The notes under the pieces were generated by a model that saw only the letters and a program-made list of their open reading frames with translations, made no database searches and was not told the DNA's origin. From Chiridota heheva (Eukaryota > Echinodermata > Holothuroidea > Apodida > Chiridotidae), in NCBI GenBank assembly GCA_020152595.1, contig JAIGNY010000456.1, positions 156,501-220,500 on the forward strand: a DNA stretch of 64,000 nt, read 5' to 3'. Made by a program: the position numbers and the translations under genes. Every line of letters starts with the position of its first letter. The stretch's first letter is position 1. Below are positions 57,301 to 60,300 of this stretch, in pieces.

Positions 57301-60300
57301 AGGATGTTCCCCAGGGGTCCTGCAGCTTAAAGGGAAAGTTAATGCAGGACAGTGACCCAGAGGGGTTCCAGAACTCATCATTCTGAAACAAAAGAAATGC
57401 ATGGGGAAAACTTCGCAACATTTCCTGAAATTGAAGAATAAATTTGTCAAATTTAAACCTGAAGTGTATAGACTTCCAAATTTACCTCATTTTCCAATAA
57501 TTTTCCTGAAATTTTACCATTCATTTCGAAAGTTGATGTTAATAATTTCCCAATTTTACCTCTCAACTGAGATTACATGTAACCAGGAAGGTGAAATCTT
57601 CTCACGGAAGGGGAGGGGAAGAGCAGGGGCAGCTTGCATGCCCACAGACAAATATCCTTACCTTTACGTGCAACGTGAATCAAAAGTATTGCAAATAAGA
57701 AGACAGCAAGGAGCAACAAAAGACAAGTGGTGATCAGGATTTTCTCCAGTAATGCTCTATCTTTCCAGAAGACCTGTGATGCCCCCTTTGAGGGGGTCTG
57801 GAATTTGATGTGATTTGCGTTCTCGGCTTCGATCTCTAGAGGTTTTTCGCTCGTTTTTCCATCCGTCTCTGGATCGAGGTCCTCTCTGCCACTTAAAGAG
57901 GACCGCTCATACCGTACCATCTGCAAGGAAAGAAAGGGGATATGATCATAGTGCTTGTCTCATGGGGGTTGTGTGTGCTTGTGCATATGCATAGTGCTTG
58001 TTTCATGGGAATGGAGGTGGAAGGGGGAGGGGTGGGGAGGAATCCAACTTTTGGATTGAAGGGGTCATAGAACAAAGATAAAAATGTTGACGGCGTAAAA
58101 TGTTTTCCAAAATTGTGTCAAAATAGTGGCCTTTAAACTGTTTGGAAGCTAAATTTTACTAAAGAGCAAAAAGGTCATTGCCCTAAAATTTTGACCTTGT
58201 AATTTCTAAAACTTCAAGCAATAATTCTGGAACTTTTGGTAAAATATATAAAACCTTCTGGGGAGATATATGTTGGGGGTATTAAGGGGGCGTTGGGGAT
58301 ATTGGGGGGATGTTGGGGGGATGTTGCGGGAGGAGGGGTCGAATGGCCCAGCCAACCCCCTGGCTACACCCAGAATACGTATGCTGGTTTCAATGAAATA
58401 CACTTTCACATGGCTGTCTGCCATTTTACTTATGACAGTAAAATCCTGTAGCTGCATATTCTCAGCCATAACTCCTAAACTAAATATGCTATTATCAAAA
58501 TTGTAAGACTGATGTATTCCATATTTCTAAGTTCTTTGCAATAAATCAGACAGCGGGCTTCTGTGAAGAATTTACAAGCTGTCAGGTGCCTTGCTAGAAA
58601 GGTTACACAACACTTTCCATCTATGAATAGCTCAATTTAAATATTTCACACTGTTTTATTTCCCAATAAAATCTTTATGTTTTTTGTTCAAAAGATAAGT
58701 GTGAATTTTTTTTTGTATAATATGATCAATATTATCAAACATGCCAATATTGTGCCCCTATATGTACGATATTGCTACTCGCAGCTTCCTTACTCAAATT
58801 TTTTTTAATAATGTACATGCGGTGTCCACTTAAACCATTCCCGAAATAAACTCCGTACGTACAGTGTATGTATAATCGTACACTATATGTATGGTGTGTG
58901 GGGGCAGTGATGCGTACATTTTTGGTGGCCGTGAGATGTTCGATTTTCTAACATGTGGAAAAACCGAAAATCGCTGATGTAAGGGACAAATCTTTCATGG
59001 GTCTCGGATGCCTAGAGATTGTAAGTCTATGAGAAAAAGCATTAAATTCTAAATGCAACATTCTTTATAATCTTGCGATTGAGCAATTTGCAGTGAATGC
59101 ATAATTCATGTTAAATTTGTGATGTATGACTTGGCGGGTAGCTGAAAAGCTTGCTGTAATTCTTTATGTTTTCTTCCTAAATTTCAGTTTCTGAAAATGA
59201 TGACAAAGTCTATTCCCGCTAGATTTTGGCTAAGGGTATGGTCAACACTTAAAAACATTTCGTTAAAATTCCTTTCCATTTTCAAGTTCCACAAATGTGT
59301 GACTAGCAATAAAAAAAAAAAAAAAAAAAGTTTGGCATAAGGAAATAGGAACTTCCGCCCTGTCATACATCACAAGAGGAACTTAAAGAGGAACAACAAT
59401 GTGCATATTTTGGCCTGAACATTCAAAATGCTCTGAAATGGTCAATTTTTAACCGATTTGGACTTTTTTGATGCAAATTTTATTATTTTTTATAGATTTT
59501 AAAGCAATTTAGGGTAAGTTGCTGCTACACGTCCATATACCATTTAAGATGATAATGAAACACATATACTTCACGTACTTAACATATTTCCAGCAAGCTC
59601 TTATAATTTCCCATCACAATATGTTATAATATTTAATCAAAAAGATAATATTGTGAAAACATTTCTTATGATATGGTCGATGCTATTCGTAATAAAACAT
59701 AAGATAATGCTATAATCCAATCAGTGGTGTAGCCAAAGGGTGGGCAGAGGGGAGGGGGGGGGGGAAGGGCGATCGCCCCACCAATATTCCTCAATATTCC
59801 ATTTTTATCGGTTCAAAATTGGTACTGTTCGTTGACATGGGCCTGTCGGTTTATTTCTGTTACTTGCCCCACCAATATGAAAATCCTGGCTACACCACTG
59901 AATCCCATGCTAAATAAATACAAGTGTAGTTGCTGGGCTGAAATATTTTTGATAAGGGATGAGTTAGGTTTAGCTTTCACCAAGGGCAGATAAAAAGGAG
60001 CCTAATTTTGTTGGGGGAAAGTGGTATATTGCGTGAACACTTTAATATAACTGACACTAGTCAGTAACCTTGCCCATCTTTTGTTAATAAAACTTCCTTC
60101 CCCTGTACCCACATACTTGCTAAGGCTATGTAGGTGTGGTGGGTGTGGAGGGGTGGTGGGTATGGAGGGATGGTGGGTGTGTAGGTATGGTGGGTGTGGA
60201 GGGGTGGTGGGTATGGAGGGGTGGTGGGTGTGGAGGGTGGTAGGTGTGGAGGGGTGGTGGGTGTGGAGGGGTGGTGGGTGTGGAGGGGTGGTGGGTGTGG

